Source of the DNA: an uncultured Bacteroides sp.
Lineage (GTDB): Bacteria; Bacteroidota; Bacteroidia; Bacteroidales; Bacteroidaceae
Direction: 5' to 3'
DNA: 64,000 bases
Assembly (NCBI RefSeq): GCF_949298305.1
Contig: NZ_CASFWU010000015.1
Coordinates: 6,097-70,096 of the forward strand
The notes beneath the pieces are model-generated. The model made no database searches, was not told where the DNA came from, and saw nothing but the letters and a program-made list of their open reading frames with translations. Made by a program: the position numbers and the translations under genes. Shown one piece after another: positions 24,934 through 33,603 of the stretch (positions within the stretch are counted from its first letter, which is position 1; each line of letters starts with the position of its first letter).

Positions 24934-27876
24934 TTAGAAAGGACGACGTCCGCCGCCGAAGCCGCCACGAGGACCGCCCGGAGGGCCGGGGCGGCGCATG
25001 CTCTCACGTGCGCCCTTACCGCCGAACAGGTTCAGGCGATAGATGAAGTGAAGCATGCAGTAGCTGTTGACACCGTTGTAGGTGTACACCGAACGGCCGC
25101 TTGCCGTCAGCGAACGGCTGATGTTGCTCTGTTGTCTCAGGATGTCGTACATCTCGAAGCTGACTGTAGCCGCGCCCTTCAGGAACGTCTGCGAAAGCTG
25201 GGCATTCCAAATCAGCTCGTTGCGGTTCATGCTGGCGTCCGAATAGCCGCGACGGCTCTGGTTGGCAATGTTGGTAGAAAGCGACATGCTCCAGGGAGCG
25301 GTCAGCGTCGTGGTAGCACCGTAGGAGAAGGTGTAGGGCTGCTGGTTGTTGCTGGGAGTGAGCTTGTCCTTTTCTATCGAATAGGAGAAAGTGCCGTTCA
25401 GTCCGAATTCAAACCAGTCGTTACGGAACGTACCGTTCAGACGCTCGTTCAAGCTCAGGTTCGTAGTGGTGTTCTTCTGCTGGATGGCATCCGCGCCGTT
25501 ACCGGTCGTCAGATAGCCTACATTATTATTATAGGAAAGATTGCTGAACGAACCGATGTTGAACTTCTTGTTCTTCAAGGCCGAGTTAATGCCGAACATA
25601 CCGAATGCACTCCAGTTACCGTTGATGTTCTCGGGCTTTGTCACCCATCCACCGGTGGAGGAGTTGTAAGTACGCGCACTGCTGATGCTGTTCTGAGTCA
25701 TCTGGAAATTGACGTGCGAGAAGATGGAACGTTGGTGGTCAACGTCGTAGGTATTGTAGAACATGCGAAGGGAGTGGTTGAACGAAGGCTTCAAGCCGGG
25801 ATTACCCATCGTGATGTTCAGCGGATTGGAGTCGTCGGTGATGTCCAACAAGTTCTCCATACTGGGCTGCGAACTGCGTCCACGGTAAGTGATACGCAAC
25901 TGGCTTACTTTGGAAAAACGGTAACGGAAATCCAGATTGGGCGCAAAGTTGAACACATTGCGAACCGTATCGGTCATGTAGTCGCCCTTCTCGTAAGCGA
26001 GCGAAGTACGCTGGGGTTCAAAGTCGGCTCCAATGTTCAGCTGATATTTCTCGCGAATGAACCGTAAGCCAATTCTTGCCTGATGAGTATAGGTCTTATA
26101 CTCCGCGAACTTACTTTGGTCGGCGTCGTATCCGTCCTCGTAGCCTGCAGGCAGCGTCTCGCCAAAATTCCAGGCATCACCCAGGTTGTACGTATTCTTG
26201 TCACTCTTACTGTAACTGTACTTGAATTGATAGCTGAACTGCAAGAAGGCAGCCTTCCAGAGGGGTTCGCTATAAGTGAGCTGCAACAGGTAGTCATAGC
26301 CGCGGGTCGGTGTCACCATATAACGGCGGATGACATCTTCCGGAGTTACGGTTCCGTCTTCATTGGGCTGGAAATATCTGGTATTGGAAGCGCTGAACTG
26401 TTCATTCTCCGTATCATCGTAGCCTGCCCTGCCACGGAAAGTGATGTTGCGCCCCATGTCGTTCAGCTTACGGTTAACCTGCAAGGTCGCATCGGCCGAA
26501 AGCGTATTGCCGTCACTGCTCGACTGGTTGTTGGCCGTGTTTACACGAATAGAAGCCAGCGGGTCGTTCGAGTCCTCACCACCGAAGGCGTCATCGGACA
26601 AGTCCATCTTTGCGAGAGCCGTTATATCCAGATAGTCATTGGGATTGGGAACAATCGCATAGGGGTCGCTGTTGAACGTTCCGGACTTGGAACCGGAAAG
26701 GCTGTACGAATCGCCGTAACTGAAGTTCGGGCGGAAAATAATGTTGGTCAGCGTATCCGGCTTCCACTCCATGCGGAAGTCGGCCCGCACGTTCTTGTTG
26801 CTGGATTTGCTGTTGGAAATGGAGTTGTTGAACGAAGAAGTCTCGCCGCCCGTAAGGAAGTTCTCGGTATATCCGTCGCTTTGGGAGTCATTGCCGCGAT
26901 AATTGAAGCGTACACTACCGCCCAAATCCAGCTTTTCGTTCTCCGTGGCAAAGTTCAAGCCCAACTCCTTGGTGGCCTTCAGACCGTTGTTCCGACGCCA
27001 GCGCGGACCGCCGCCACCGCCCGAGAAGCCCTGGTCGTTCACGTTGTTGGCACCTGCAATCAGCGAAACCTGCGTCTTGTCGTAGAAGTAATTCATCATG
27101 GCACGGCCCATGTAACGGTCTTCCGTACCGCCGGACAGGTCGAAGTTGCCGAAGAAGCCCTTGTTCATGCCTTTCTTGATAGTCAGGTCGAGCACGGTTT
27201 CCTCTTCGCCGTCATCAATGCCCGTGATGCGTGCCAAATCCGATTTCTTGTCGTACGTCTTCAATTTCTCAATCATGTCCACGGGCAGATTCTTCAAGCC
27301 GGTCTGTACGTCACCGCCGAAGAATTCCTTTCCGTCCACCATGATTTTGGAGATATCCTTACCATTGATTTTCACGTTGCCGTCATCGTCCACCTCGGCT
27401 CCCGGCAATTTCTTCACCAGTTCCTCCAGCATGGCACCTTCGGGCGTGCGGTAGGCCGACGAGTTGAACGCCACCGTATCTTCCACGACCTGCACCTGCG
27501 GAGCCTCGGCCACAATCACGGCTTCGGCCAGCATCACGGCATCCGTTTGCAGGTTCAGCGTCCCTACATTCTTGTTAGGCTGTGAATCAGTAAGCGTCAA
27601 CGGCAAGAATTTGTTCTTGAAACCGATGTAAGAGACCTTCAGCAGATATTTGCCGGCCTTTACTTTGGGAAGTTTGAAATAACCCTGCGCGGAACAGGCC
27701 ACACCGGCCACCTGCGCACTGTCGGGCAAAGAGAGCAGCAGGACCGTAGCCTGTATGGCAGGCTCATTCGTCTCTTCCTCCATCACACGGCCCGACACCG
27801 TAATGTTTTTTGTTTGTGAAAATGCGGACAACGCCGTTGCCACCAGCAACACCGCTCCAATGATAATCTTTCTCAT
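24934..27876 (-). CDS. TonB-dependent receptor-like outer-membrane beta-barrel protein
   Basis: A 980-residue outer-membrane protein. Signal peptide at 1-~20 (VLLVATALSAFSQ), a carboxypeptidase-regulatory-like beta-sandwich domain at ~22-115 (VSGRVMEEETNEPAIQATVLLL), a plug-like domain (~125-230, GAMLEELVKKLPGAEVDDDG) and a long barrel of the OMP_b-brl_3 type. The C-terminus is Gly/Pro/Arg-rich (GPPGGPRGGFGGGRRPF) and ends in Phe. A tyrosine/asparagine-rich loop composition is typical. This family is common in Bacteroidetes; ligands are mostly unknown. It is monocistronic with its own terminator. Confidence 0.88.
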   Translation of the reverse strand: MRKIIIGAVLLVATALSAFSQTKNITVSGRVMEEETNEPAIQATVLLLSLPDSAQVAGVACSAQGYFKLPKVKAGKYLLKVSYIGFKNKFLPLTLTDSQPNKNVGTLNLQTDAVMLAEAVIVAEAPQVQVVEDTVAFNSSAYRTPEGAMLEELVKKLPGAEVDDDGNVKINGKDISKIMVDGKEFFGGDVQTGLKNLPVDMIEKLKTYDKKSDLARITGIDDGEEETVLDLTIKKGMNKGFFGNFDLSGGTEDRYMGRAMMNYFYDKTQVSLIAGANNVNDQGFSGGGGGPRWRRNNGLKATKELGLNFATENEKLDLGGSVRFNYRGNDSQSDGYTENFLTGGETSSFNNSISNSKSSNKNVRADFRMEWKPDTLTNIIFRPNFSYGDSYSLSGSKSGTFNSDPYAIVPNPNDYLDITALAKMDLSDDAFGGEDSNDPLASIRVNTANNQSSSDGNTLSADATLQVNRKLNDMGRNITFRGRAGYDDTENEQFSASNTRYFQPNEDGTVTPEDVIRRYMVTPTRGYDYLLQLTYSEPLWKAAFLQFSYQFKYSYSKSDKNTYNLGDAWNFGETLPAGYEDGYDADQSKFAEYKTYTHQARIGLRFIREKYQLNIGADFEPQRTSLAYEKGDYMTDTVRNVFNFAPNLDFRYRFSKVSQLRITYRGRSSQPSMENLLDITDDSNPLNITMGNPGLKPSFNHSLRMFYNTYDVDHQRSIFSHVNFQMTQNSISSARTYNSSTGGWVTKPENINGNWSAFGMFGINSALKNKKFNIGSFSNLSYNNNVGYLTTGNGADAIQQKNTTTNLSLNERLNGTFRNDWFEFGLNGTFSYSIEKDKLTPSNNQQPYTFSYGATTTLTAPWSMSLSTNIANQSRRGYSDASMNRNELIWNAQLSQTFLKGAATVSFEMYDILRQQSNISRSLTASGRSVYTYNGVNSYCMLHFIYRLNLFGGKGARESMRRPGPPGGPRGGFGGGRRPF

Positions 27877-27978
27877 GCGTCTATTCGTCTAAATGTAAAC
27901 CAAGTATCTTTTTACACTGTTACATTTGACGAGAAAGCATGCAAAAGGTTTAATGCCCCGTATTACGATTTGCCTATT

Positions 27979-28422
27979 TTATCGACCATTCCGCTTAAAC
28001 AATCTGTCAACGGCCGCTTTTTTGATACCAAATTCCAGGCAAAGGACATTCAAAAGTAAGAAGATAAGGAAGGAAGAAGTATCTACCGAAAGCAAGTCGC
28101 CCTTGGCCACCCGATAGACCATGCCGAGGAAAATGAACAATACGGTAAGGAACATGGCGTTGCGCGTTGCCTTGTTACGTATCTGCTCGGTCTCCTTGCT
28201 CTCGTTCTTGGTCAGGGCAAACAGAATCATCAGCGCACCCACCATCATCAGCAGTTTGGAACACTCTTTGTAGAACAACAGGTTGGCATCCGTCACACGC
28301 CCCATCATCATCATCAGGAAAGGAAGGAACAGCGCGACCGCAATCACGAAATAGCCCAACAAGCGGCAATATACAGGCAACATGGCTTTCATATCAATAA
28401 CAGAATTTGTGAATAGATTCAT
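27979..28422 (-). CDS. Small hypothetical inner-membrane protein
   Basis: A 147-residue protein with four hydrophobic segments (residues ~20-42, ~57-72, ~86-102, ~113-130). I do not recognise the family. The start MNLFTNSVIDMKAML at 28422 is chosen because the upstream 46 codons of the frame cross the divergent promoter region of aroB; MKAML ten codons later is an alternative. It is divergent from aroB. Confidence 0.6.
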   Translation of the reverse strand: MNLFTNSVIDMKAMLPVYCRLLGYFVIAVALFLPFLMMMMGRVTDANLLFYKECSKLLMMVGALMILFALTKNESKETEQIRNKATRNAMFLTVLFIFLGMVYRVAKGDLLSVDTSSFLIFLLLNVLCLEFGIKKAAVDRLFKRNGR

Positions 28423-28528
28423 TGTTTCTCGCGACAAACTTACGGATTTTCTTTCTATTTCACTTAAAATCCAACCAAGAAAAGCCCTTTTCCACCGACA
28501 AAAAGATACATTTGTCGGCACAAAGGCG

Positions 28529-28536
28529 TATCTTTG
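28529..28536 (+). promoter_or_regulatory. -7 box of aroB
   Basis: TATCTTTG, 35 bases before the aroB start. A second TACATTTG lies at 28507-28514. Confidence 0.5.
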
Positions 28537-28570
28537 CCACCCAAACCAATCATTAACCATCCATCAGCGT

Positions 28571-29632
28571 ATGAACAATCAAGAAGTCATCATCTGCGAA
28601 CAGTTGGAAAACGACCTGAACCGAGTCGTTGAACAACATCCGCACGACAAGCTTTTCATCCTCACCGACCAGCATACACACTCCCTCTGCCTGCCACGTC
28701 TGAAAGGCATCCAGGCCCTGGAGGGCGCCGAGGAAATCATCATCGGCCCTGAAGACGTGAACAAGACATTGGACACCCTGGCCTCTGTATGGCAGGCGCT
28801 CAGCGCCCGGGGAGCCAGCCGCCACTCCCTGCTCGTCAATCTGGGAGGCGGCATGGTGACCGACCTGGGCGGATTCGCAGCCGCCACTTTCAAGCGAGGC
28901 ATCACCTACATCAATATCCCCACCACCCTGCTTGCCATGGTAGACGCCTCGGTGGGCGGGAAAACCGGCATCAACTTCAACGGACTGAAAAACGAGATTG
29001 GCGCCTTTGCACCTGCCACCGCCGTACTGCTCGAAACCGAATTTCTGCGTACTCTCGACGACTGCAACCTGCTCTCCGGCTATGCCGAAATGCTGAAGCA
29101 CGGCCTCATCAGCGACCAGCGGCACCTGAACGAGCTGCTGGCCTTCGACCTGGAAAAGGCCGACTACGCCCGGCTCAAGTCCATGGTAGGCCGTTCCGTA
29201 CAAGTGAAAGAAGACATTGTGGAACAAGACCCCCAAGAACACGGCATCCGCAAAGCCCTGAACCTGGGACATACCGCAGGCCACGCCTTCGAGAGCCTCG
29301 CACTGGCAGAAGGCTGTCCGGTTCTCCACGGATATGCCGTAGCCTGGGGCATGGTCTGCGAGCTCTACCTCTCGCACATCAAGGCCGGCTTCCCCAAAGA
29401 AAAGATGCGGCAGGTCGTTCAATTCATCAAAACCTATTACGGCATCTTCAACTTCACCTGCAACCAGTACGAAACCCTCTACGGACTGATGAAGCACGAT
29501 AAAAAAAACACAGCGGGCATCATCAACTTCACCCTGCTGAAAGACACCGGCGAAATCTGTCTGAACCAGACGGCGGACAAGGAAACCCTCTTCGAAATGT
29601 TCGACTTCTACCGGGAATGTATGGGGGTTTGA
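28571..29632 (+). CDS. aroB: 3-dehydroquinate synthase
   Basis: A 353-residue enzyme converting DAHP to 3-dehydroquinate, the second shikimate step. Visible motifs are NLGGGMVTDLGGFAAATFKR (NAD site), TLLAMVDASVGGKTGINF, GYAEMLKHGLI and the metal ligands in LNLGHTAGHAFE and LHGYAVAWGM. The start MNNQEVIICEQ at 28571 fits promoter position and family length; the longer in-frame ORF would run through the promoter. A GC-rich hairpin with an A8 loop (29678-29707) follows. Confidence 0.96.
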   Translation: MNNQEVIICEQLENDLNRVVEQHPHDKLFILTDQHTHSLCLPRLKGIQALEGAEEIIIGPEDVNKTLDTLASVWQALSARGASRHSLLVNLGGGMVTDLGGFAAATFKRGITYINIPTTLLAMVDASVGGKTGINFNGLKNEIGAFAPATAVLLETEFLRTLDDCNLLSGYAEMLKHGLISDQRHLNELLAFDLEKADYARLKSMVGRSVQVKEDIVEQDPQEHGIRKALNLGHTAGHAFESLALAEGCPVLHGYAVAWGMVCELYLSHIKAGFPKEKMRQVVQFIKTYYGIFNFTCNQYETLYGLMKHDKKNTAGIINFTLLKDTGEICLNQTADKETLFEMFDFYRECMGV

Positions 29633-29709
29633 GCGGCTCCGGCCCGTTCTGGCAACAGCCCGATTCAATAAAATTAGGCCTTTTGCGCAAAAAAAAGCGC
29701 AAAAGGCTT

Positions 29710-29737
29710 GCACATTCAAAATAAAGCCGTACCTTTG
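29710..29737 (+). promoter_or_regulatory. Promoter of the truncated tRNA-Pro
   Basis: TACCTTTG at 29730-29737 is an exact -7 box, 12 bases before the tRNA. A weak -33 (CTTG) lies near 29707-29710. Confidence 0.5.
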
Positions 29738-29748
29738 CATCCGCAATT

Positions 29749-29812
29749 CGGGGTGTAGCTCAGCCCGGTTAGAGTACGCGTCTGGGGGGCGTGTGGTCGC
29801 TGGTTCGAATCC
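29749..29812 (+). tRNA. tRNA-Pro (anticodon GGG), 3' end missing
   Basis: Acceptor strand CGGGGTG, D arm GCTC-AGCCCGGTTA-GAGT, anticodon arm with loop CTGGGGG (anticodon GGG), variable loop TGGTC and the 5' half of the T arm GCTGGTTCGAATCC are all present. The next bases should close the T stem and give CACCCCG for the acceptor, but instead a terminator hairpin begins at 29813. The T stem cannot form fully and the acceptor stem not at all, so this is a broken or remodelled tRNA gene with its own promoter. Confidence 0.75.
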
Positions 29813-29841
29813 GAGTTAAGTGATGAACTTAACTCCTTTTT
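29813..29841 (+). terminator. Intrinsic terminator fused to the truncated tRNA-Pro
   Basis: GAGTTAAGT pairs perfectly with ACTTAACTC around a GATGA loop, followed by CTTTTT. It replaces the expected last ~16 bases of the tRNA. Confidence 0.8.
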
Positions 29842-29918
29842 ATTTTGTGCATGAGGCACTTAGGCCCCACAATTTCAGCTTGGCAACATTTTCCGAGGAA
29901 TTCATAAACCCTACAGAT

Positions 29919-30317
29919 ATGACAAAGAAAGAATACATACAGGCCAACAAAGATTGGCTCGCAGCAAAAGCAGCAGAGGAAGGCGTGAAGCCTCTGGCCA
30001 AAGGGATATGCTACAAAGTGCTGGCAGCGGGACCCGAAAACGGCAAGCACCCCAATCCCCGGAGCATCGTCACAGTCCACTACACCGGCCGTACCATCGA
30101 CGGCAGGCAATTCGACACCAGCCGCGGAGGCACCCCCGCCGCCTTCCGCCTGAGCGACCTGATAGAAGGATGGATTGTAGCCATACAGCACATGAGCGTG
30201 GGAGACAAATGGGAAATCTACATCCCCGCCGAAATGGGGTACGGCAAGTTTGCGCAACCCGGCATACCGGGCGGCTCGACCCTGGTCTTTGAAATTGAGC
30301 TGCTGGGCATCGCCTGA
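29919..30317 (+). CDS. FKBP-type peptidyl-prolyl isomerase
   Basis: A 132-residue single-domain FKBP. The fold is recognisable from SIVTVHYTGRTIDGRQFDTS (~48-67), RLSDLIEGWIVAIQHMSVGD (~76-95) and the active-site strand WEIYIPAEMGYG, ending GSTLVFEIELLGI. No signal peptide, so a cytoplasmic folding catalyst. The start at 29919 (MTKKEYIQANKDW) is preferred; the longer in-frame ORF would start inside the terminator hairpin. Some 980 non-coding bases follow. Confidence 0.9.
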   Translation: MTKKEYIQANKDWLAAKAAEEGVKPLAKGICYKVLAAGPENGKHPNPRSIVTVHYTGRTIDGRQFDTSRGGTPAAFRLSDLIEGWIVAIQHMSVGDKWEIYIPAEMGYGKFAQPGIPGGSTLVFEIELLGIA

Positions 30318-30576
30318 GCGGGCGGACAAAAAACGGCCTGCCAACCTGGCACACCGCCTTCCGGACTTCCAAGAAGCCGCGGACAGCCCCCTCCGTCATC
30401 CAAGCCTGCCCGACGGACACACCCGCCGGGCCGTCTACAATGAAACAGCCCGAAAGCATGCGGACGCAGTTTTCAGGCGCAGCCCAAGCCCGGCACCTTT
30501 TGTTGACAATCCGGTTTCACCGGAACTTGGGCACAACCGACGTCAGCCCGCCGGCACATTCTCCTCTTTTCAATTT

Positions 30577-31032
30577 TACATTTTGACACTTTGACTTTTC
30601 CGATGCGCGAGAATCCGTTTTTCCGGCCTTCCGTCCGGCTTGCGCGAAAAAACGCAAGCAAAATTCCGTAAGCCGCTGCATGGCAGCCGGATAGCGAAAT
30701 CCTTACATTTGAAAGAGAAAAAACAACGGCTTCCGAGGGCCGAAAATGTTCTCTTTGCAGCTTCCCAATGCCACTTTGGAGGAGCCTACTACCCTTCCGG
30801 GAGGGCGGGACAAGGCTTTCCGGCGCCCGAAGCAAGCATGCTGCGCGCCCGGCACAAGCATGCTGCACAAACAAAGCAGGCAATCTGCACGGACGAAGCA
30901 AGCACGGCAGACGGACGAAGCAAGCACAGTGCCCCCCCAGAAACACGCCGGGAGGCGCTTCCCGGCCTCTGTTTCGTGCATTTTTCCAAAAGCCCGTGTC
31001 AGCGGAAAGCCCCTTCCGCCGACTTTTTGCAA
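30577..31032 (-). repeat. Composite intergenic element, copy 2 (inverted orientation)
   Basis: Same parts as at 6571-7050, on the minus strand. Right-end motif TTACATTTTGACACTTTGAC at 30577; imperfect hairpin CCGTTTTTCC...CGAAAAAACG at 30614-30655; GGATAGCGAAATCCTTACAT at ~30689; TTCCGG-rich part; six 22-bp units at 30799-30930 with cores such as GAAGCAAGCATGCT and GACGAAGCAAGCACAG; GACTTTTTGCAA at 31021-31032. It fills most of the 30318-31302 gap, in which I see no gene. The 30318-30576 part shows nothing I can name, apart from some similarity to the outer flank of copies 1 and 3. Confidence 0.8.
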
Positions 31033-31184
31033 TCATTTTCCGTCCTGAACTGACACGGCAAGCGCTCCCATCCAGAACGGGGAGAGGCCGCACGGACAGA
31101 CGGAAGACGCAACGGCCCGCTCACGTTCCAACCGCCTCCGGGCAGCATAAAAGGGGGTGCCGGCCCAAAAATCAGCAGAAACAT

Positions 31185-31216
31185 TTGTGTATCTGACAAA
31201 TAATTTGTTCCTTTGC
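31185..31216 (+). promoter_or_regulatory. Promoter of rplS
   Basis: TTTG at 31185-31188, a 20-base spacer, then TTCCTTTG at 31209-31216 (one mismatch to TAnnTTTG). This leaves an ~80-base 5' leader before the start codon, long enough for autoregulation by L19, though no specific fold was established. Confidence 0.6.
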
Positions 31217-31302
31217 ACCGCTTTCGCGCAATCGCTGTCAGGACATGGAGAGAAGCCTGGTATGTTGCGTTGTAACGATCAAACAATTTAATAATAAAAA
31301 CA

Positions 31303-31656
31303 ATGGATTTAATTAAAATTGCAGAAGAAGCATTTGCTACCGGCAAACAACATCCCAGCTTCAAGGCAGGCGACACTGTAACCGTAGCATATCGTATCGT
31401 AGAAGGTAACAAGGAACGCATTCAGCTGTATCGCGGCGTTGTTATCAAGATTTCCGGCCACGGTGAAAAGAAGCGCTTCACTGTTCGCAAGATGTCGGGT
31501 ACTATCGGTGTAGAACGTATTTTCCCGCTGGAGTCACCGGCTATCGACAGCATCGAGGTGAACAAGGTAGGTAAGGTTCGCCGCGCCAAATTGTACTATC
31601 TGCGTGCACTCACCGGCAAGAAAGCAAGAATCAGAGAAAAAAGAGCCAACGGATAA
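31303..31656 (+). CDS. rplS: 50S ribosomal protein L19
   Basis: A 117-residue ribosomal protein at the 30S-50S interface. Motifs [53 protein letters not shown] and the basic tail [20 protein letters not shown] are textbook. It is monocistronic here, with a promoter at 31185 and a terminator at 31685, unlike the rpsP-trmD-rplS operon of many bacteria. Confidence 0.98.
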   Translation: MDLIKIAEEAFATGKQHPSFKAGDTVTVAYRIVEGNKERIQLYRGVVIKISGHGEKKRFTVRKMSGTIGVERIFPLESPAIDSIEVNKVGKVRRAKLYYLRALTGKKARIREKRANG

Positions 31657-31684
31657 GCTCGTCCGGAAGCTTTGGTTTCAGAAT

Positions 31685-31722
31685 AAAAAAGGGAGGTCTT
31701 CTCAGGAAGATTTCCCTTTTTT
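31685..31722 (+). terminator. Terminator after rplS
   Basis: AAAAAAGGGA...TCTTC pairs with GAAGA...TCCCTTTTTT around TCAG; long A/T arms make it potentially bidirectional. Confidence 0.85.
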
Positions 31723-31855
31723 AGCATCTGTACAGAAGGGTAAAGTTTTTAAAATATTATAAAACTGCCCAATATACTTGCAATCCACAGAAAAGAAGCG
31801 ACAAATTTACTATCTTCGTAGCGCATTTTCAATCTAAGCACACTTGAACAGTTTG

Positions 31856-32203
31856 ATGAAGCAACCCAGAAGCATACAGACCTACCTCGCCCGCCTCGTC
31901 TTCACGCTCATGCTGTTGTCCGTACAGCTGGATGTGGTAGGACATGCCGCGCTTGTTCAAGAACCCGCTTTACAACCCTCCACCGAACAGACGGACGGCT
32001 CCGCATCCTCCGCCCGAACCCAGGCCGAGTCCTACTACCGCTACACATCGGGCCACGTCGGACTGGAGCCCCGGCACATATTCCTGCTCCCGTCTCTCGC
32101 CTCACAGACCGAAGAGACAAGACAGCCCCTTTCCGCCCGTCCCACACTTACCCCCCCTACGGGCAGGCAGGTACACTCCCTGCTCTGCATATTCCTGATT
32201 TAG
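31856..32203 (+). CDS. Small hypothetical exported protein upstream of the RND pump
   Basis: A 115-residue protein of unknown function. The N-terminus MKQPRSIQTYLARLVFTLML and following residues form a basic region plus hydrophobic stretch, a plausible signal peptide ending near VVGHAA. The rest is polar, Pro/Ser/Thr-rich, without recognisable motifs, and the last residues are hydrophobic (LLCIFLI). The ATG at 31856 is preferred to the TTG at 31844. It precedes the RND pump genes by 233 bases, in the same direction, and may belong to that transcript. The 32204-32436 gap contains only a small hairpin (GTCTTTC-CGCA-GAAAGAC). Confidence 0.45.
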   Translation: MKQPRSIQTYLARLVFTLMLLSVQLDVVGHAALVQEPALQPSTEQTDGSASSARTQAESYYRYTSGHVGLEPRHIFLLPSLASQTEETRQPLSARPTLTPPTGRQVHSLLCIFLI

Positions 32204-32436
32204 GAACCTCCGCGCCGACGCCCCAGAGCCGGAAGCGTGGAGAAAATCCCTGTACACAAGCCCCGTAAGCGGCCGTCGTGTGCAGGTGCGGTACCCGCAT
32301 GTCTTTCCGCAGAAAGACACGGCCGGAAAGGCCCGGACCATAGCGCCGTGCCGTCCGCCTCTCCCATCCCCCTTCCGCCCCTCGTCCGTCCCCGCCCCAC
32401 ATACAGGTTATTCATCACTACAAACATAAACAGCTT

Positions 32437-33585
32437 ATGAAAAATGCTTATTATTACAAGTTAGCCGTGCTTGCGCTGCTACCTTGCGCCGTCTGTTCGT
32501 GCAGCAAGTCGCACCATGCAAGCACACAGTTGAAGGACTCCATCCCGACCATCACGCTGGAGCCCACCACCATCGAAGTGCCCCGCACCTACGTGGCCGA
32601 CGTGCAGGCCGTGCAGTTCGTCGAAGTGAAGTCGAAAGTGGAAGGCTTCGTCGAAGAAATCTACGTGGACGAAGGCGAACTGGTCAAGAAGGGCCAGCCC
32701 CTTTTCCGCCTCAACTCCGCCGAATACAGCCAGAACGTAAGGGAGGCCGAGGCCAACCTGAAACAGGCCGAGGCCGAGTACCAGATGGCCAAGTACGAGG
32801 CGGAGCGCATCCAGCGCATGGTGGAGAAGGACATCATTGCCAAAATCCGCCTCGACCAGGTGAATACCGCCAAGGAAGTGGCCCGCATGAAGGTGCAGCA
32901 GGCCAGGGCGCAGCTGCAACGCTCGGAGACCAACTATTCCTACACCACCATCACCTCGCCCTTCAGCGGATACATAGACCGCATTCCCTACAAGGTGGGC
33001 AGTCTGGTCACCCCGCAAAGCCTGATGACGACGGTGAGCGACGTTTCGGAGGTGTTCGTATATTATAAGGTGAACGAAAGCGAATACCTGCAATACAAGC
33101 GCGCCCAGCTGCAGGGCGAGACCCAGCCCGAGATGGACAACATCGAACTCATCCTCTCCGACGAGTCGGTCTATCCCTACCGGGGGAAGATGGAGACCGT
33201 GGAGGGCGACTTCGAGCGGGGAACGGGTTCCATTGCCTTCCGTGTGCGCTTCCCCAACCCCGACAACCTGCTGAAGCACGGCGTGACGGGCAAGATACGC
33301 ATGATGACCCGCATGGACAACGTCTGCCTGATACCGCAGAAGTCCACCTTCGAGATTCAGGACTTCACCTACATCTATCTGGTGGACTCGGCCGGCATCG
33401 TGAAGGTGCGCAGCTTCGCTCCGCTCGAGCGCTACAAGGGCTTCTACGTGTCGCAGGACTTTGCACCCCACGAGACCATCGTCTACGAAGGCGTGCAGAT
33501 GGTGAAGGACGGCATGAGCATCAAGCCCAAGCCAACCGACTACGCCCGGATACTGGAGGAACTGAAGAAATCGGACGAACTTTAA
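32437..33585 (+). CDS. RND efflux periplasmic adaptor (AcrA-like lipoprotein)
   Basis: A 382-residue membrane-fusion protein that links the RND pump to the outer-membrane channel. Lipoprotein signal with lipobox LPCAVCSC (~12-22). The lipoyl half-motif VKSKVEGFVEEIYVDEGELV is at ~62-81, a coiled-coil alpha-hairpin at ~100-165 (NVREAEANLKQAEAEYQMAK), the second lipoyl half ITSPFSGYIDRIPYKVGSLV, then beta-barrel and membrane-proximal domains. It starts the MFP-RND-OMF operon; the next gene begins 18 bases on. Likely substrates are bile salts or hydrophobic toxicants, not determinable from sequence. Confidence 0.93.
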   Translation: MKNAYYYKLAVLALLPCAVCSCSKSHHASTQLKDSIPTITLEPTTIEVPRTYVADVQAVQFVEVKSKVEGFVEEIYVDEGELVKKGQPLFRLNSAEYSQNVREAEANLKQAEAEYQMAKYEAERIQRMVEKDIIAKIRLDQVNTAKEVARMKVQQARAQLQRSETNYSYTTITSPFSGYIDRIPYKVGSLVTPQSLMTTVSDVSEVFVYYKVNESEYLQYKRAQLQGETQPEMDNIELILSDESVYPYRGKMETVEGDFERGTGSIAFRVRFPNPDNLLKHGVTGKIRMMTRMDNVCLIPQKSTFEIQDFTYIYLVDSAGIVKVRSFAPLERYKGFYVSQDFAPHETIVYEGVQMVKDGMSIKPKPTDYARILEELKKSDEL

Positions 33586-33603
33586 CGGGAAAGGAGACAG
33601 CGT

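Noticed and set aside
30318..31302. Possible protein genes in the ~1-kb gap between the FKBP and rplS genes
   Set aside because: Open frames there overlap one another in several frames, coincide with the composite repeat element, and resemble no family.
31217..31302. A structured ribosomal-protein leader before rplS
   Set aside because: The leader is long enough, but I could not find a convincing conserved fold by eye, so only the promoter is listed.
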